Translations under genes and position numbers: made by a program
The notes under the pieces: model-generated
What the model was told of the DNA's origin: nothing
Database searches by the model: none
Seen by the model: the letters and a program-made list of their open reading frames with translations, nothing else
NCBI GenBank assembly: GCA_003644825.1
Contig: QNDJ01000125.1
Location: 1-6,030, forward strand
DNA: 6,030 nt
Reading direction: 5' to 3'
DNA from: B21-G16 sp003644825 [NCBI: Candidatus Zhuqueibacterota bacterium]
GTDB taxonomy: Bacteria; SM23-31; B21-G16
In this document: positions 5,108 through 6,030 of the stretch, in pieces
How the letters are laid out: each line of letters opens with the position of its first letter
Position numbering within the stretch: position 1 is the first letter of the stretch

Positions 5108-6030
5108 ATAAGATTTTTATTGCTTTTTTATTTTCAAACTTAAGTTTTCTACAGTGTAGTTATATTTTTGAGCCAGTTATTGAAGAGGTTTCACCTGTTA
5201 AAATTTTTGAAGATGCATGGCAGGTTGCAGATGAAAATTATCCTTTTTTCACTTTCAAAAATATTGATTGGGATGTGATTTATCAAAAATATTATTTAAA
5301 GGCTAAAAACACACAGGGAGATGAAATTCTGATTGTTCTTCATAATATGCTGGGTGAACTAAAGGATGGTCATATCTGGTTTTACACTAATGGTGGTAAA
5401 CGAATTAAGCCTTTTTACTCACCACGGACATTAAAAGACAGAAAAGCATTCAGTCTTTTAGTTGTTCAAAAGTATTTTGATAAGAAATTGTCTTTTGCTG
5501 GGGGAAAAAGATTCTTTTATGGAATTTTATCCAACAACATCGGTTATATTTACATTTCCACATTTAAAAATGACAGAACAGAATGGTATATTGATTTTAA
5601 GAATATAATATCGCGACTGAAAAATACAGATGGAATTATCATAGATGTCAGAAACAATGAAGGTGGTTCTGATATTGTTACTCATTATGTCATAAGTTTT
5701 TTTCTGCAACAACCAATAAAAAGCCCGGTATGGGTTGATTCACAGGGAAATAAATCGCCCGAATACTGGATTAATCCGAATAAGAGAATAAAATATCTTA
5801 AAAATATTGTTGTTCTTCAAAATGGTACGAGTTTTAGTGCTGCTGAAGAATTTGTCAATATTATGAAAGAATTACCATCAGTAACAACCGTGGGAGATAC
5901 AACAGCAGGTGGAAGCGGTGCCCCTGAAGATTTTAGAATAGATGGCGGTTTTATCATTCATATCCCGACAAAAGCACTGTTAAGATATAACGGGGAATAT
6001 TTTGAAAATACAGGTATTTCCCCTGATATA
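5098..6030 (+). CDS. S41-family peptidase, lipoprotein-like, cut off by the window end
   Basis: 311 codons are visible and the frame is still open at the window edge; the family usually ends a few dozen residues after the GISPDI seen here. The N-terminus is a signal peptide with Cys20 in LSFLQC, a possible lipobox, so the protein may be a lipoprotein facing the periplasm or cell surface. An N-terminal helical region (about 36-100) includes NYPFF, NIDWDVIYQKYY and LKDGHIWF; His92 in the DGH motif fits a catalytic base. The core domain begins near 165 with GYIYISTF, then IDVRNNEGGS (182-191). VVLQNGTSFSAAEEF carries the likely catalytic Ser247, and TVGDTTAGGSGAP (264-276) matches the tricorn/IRBP-like branch of S41 rather than the Ser-Lys CtpA/Tsp branch. 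No PDZ domain is present. Family members cleave peptides, but the substrate here is unknown. The start overlaps the barrel gene by 10 bases (ATG 5098) or 3 bases (TTG 5104, giving MNKIF). Confidence 0.9.
   Translation, partial: MVLNKIFIAFLFSNLSFLQCSYIFEPVIEEVSPVKIFEDAWQVADENYPFFTFKNIDWDVIYQKYYLKAKNTQGDEILIVLHNMLGELKDGHIWFYTNGGKRIKPFYSPRTLKDRKAFSLLVVQKYFDKKLSFAGGKRFFYGILSNNIGYIYISTFKNDRTEWYIDFKNIISRLKNTDGIIIDVRNNEGGSDIVTHYVISFFLQQPIKSPVWVDSQGNKSPEYWINPNKRIKYLKNIVVLQNGTSFSAAEEFVNIMKELPSVTTVGDTTAGGSGAPEDFRIDGGFIIHIPTKALLRYNGEYFENTGISPDI

Noticed and set aside
5527-5712. Minus-strand frame of 61 codons within the S41 gene
   Set aside because: It is opposite the S41 core domain with the IDVRNNEGG motif.

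Overview
The window is AT-rich (roughly 35-40% GC in genes, nearer 20-30% between them) and reads almost entirely on the + strand. The genes are a glycoside hydrolase family 2 enzyme of the Bacteroides type, a DUF5683-like envelope protein with a glycine-rich membrane segment, a small outer-membrane barrel ending in aromatic Phe, and a lipoprotein-like S41 peptidase without a PDZ domain. Together with weak or absent Shine-Dalgarno sites, this suggests a Gram-negative member of the Bacteroidota/FCB neighbourhood (Ignavibacteria-like or a related uncultivated lineage). That placement is inferred from protein style, not from a marker gene.

Layout. 1-148: AT-rich leader interrupted by a short GC-rich patch (about 55-120). 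149-328: a 59-residue zinc-ribbon protein. 329-798: about 470 bases without a convincing intact gene; it holds a signal-peptide-like reading frame that lacks a normal start (541-693) and a possible stem structure (359-414). 799-1671: a secreted or membrane protein of 290 residues. 1692-4196: an 834-residue exported GH2 enzyme, most likely a beta-galactosidase, 20 bases after the previous gene and with a good ribosome binding site. 4197-4342: a spacer with two small hairpins and no U-tract. 4343-5107: a predicted outer-membrane beta-barrel protein. 5098-6030: an S41 peptidase whose start overlaps the barrel gene's stop and which runs off the window edge.

How they may work together. The four genes from 799 onward are co-directional and all carry export signals, so they look like an envelope-directed set in two couplets: DUF5683-like protein plus GH2 enzyme, and barrel plus peptidase. 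A shared role in handling a galactose-containing glycan or glycoprotein outside the cytoplasm is possible. There is no SusC/SusD pair, regulator or sugar transporter in view, so this remains inference. I see no mobile element, CRISPR array, RNA gene or clearly new system here; the most interesting points are the unusual domain combination at 799-1671, the two gene couplets and the decayed stretch upstream.
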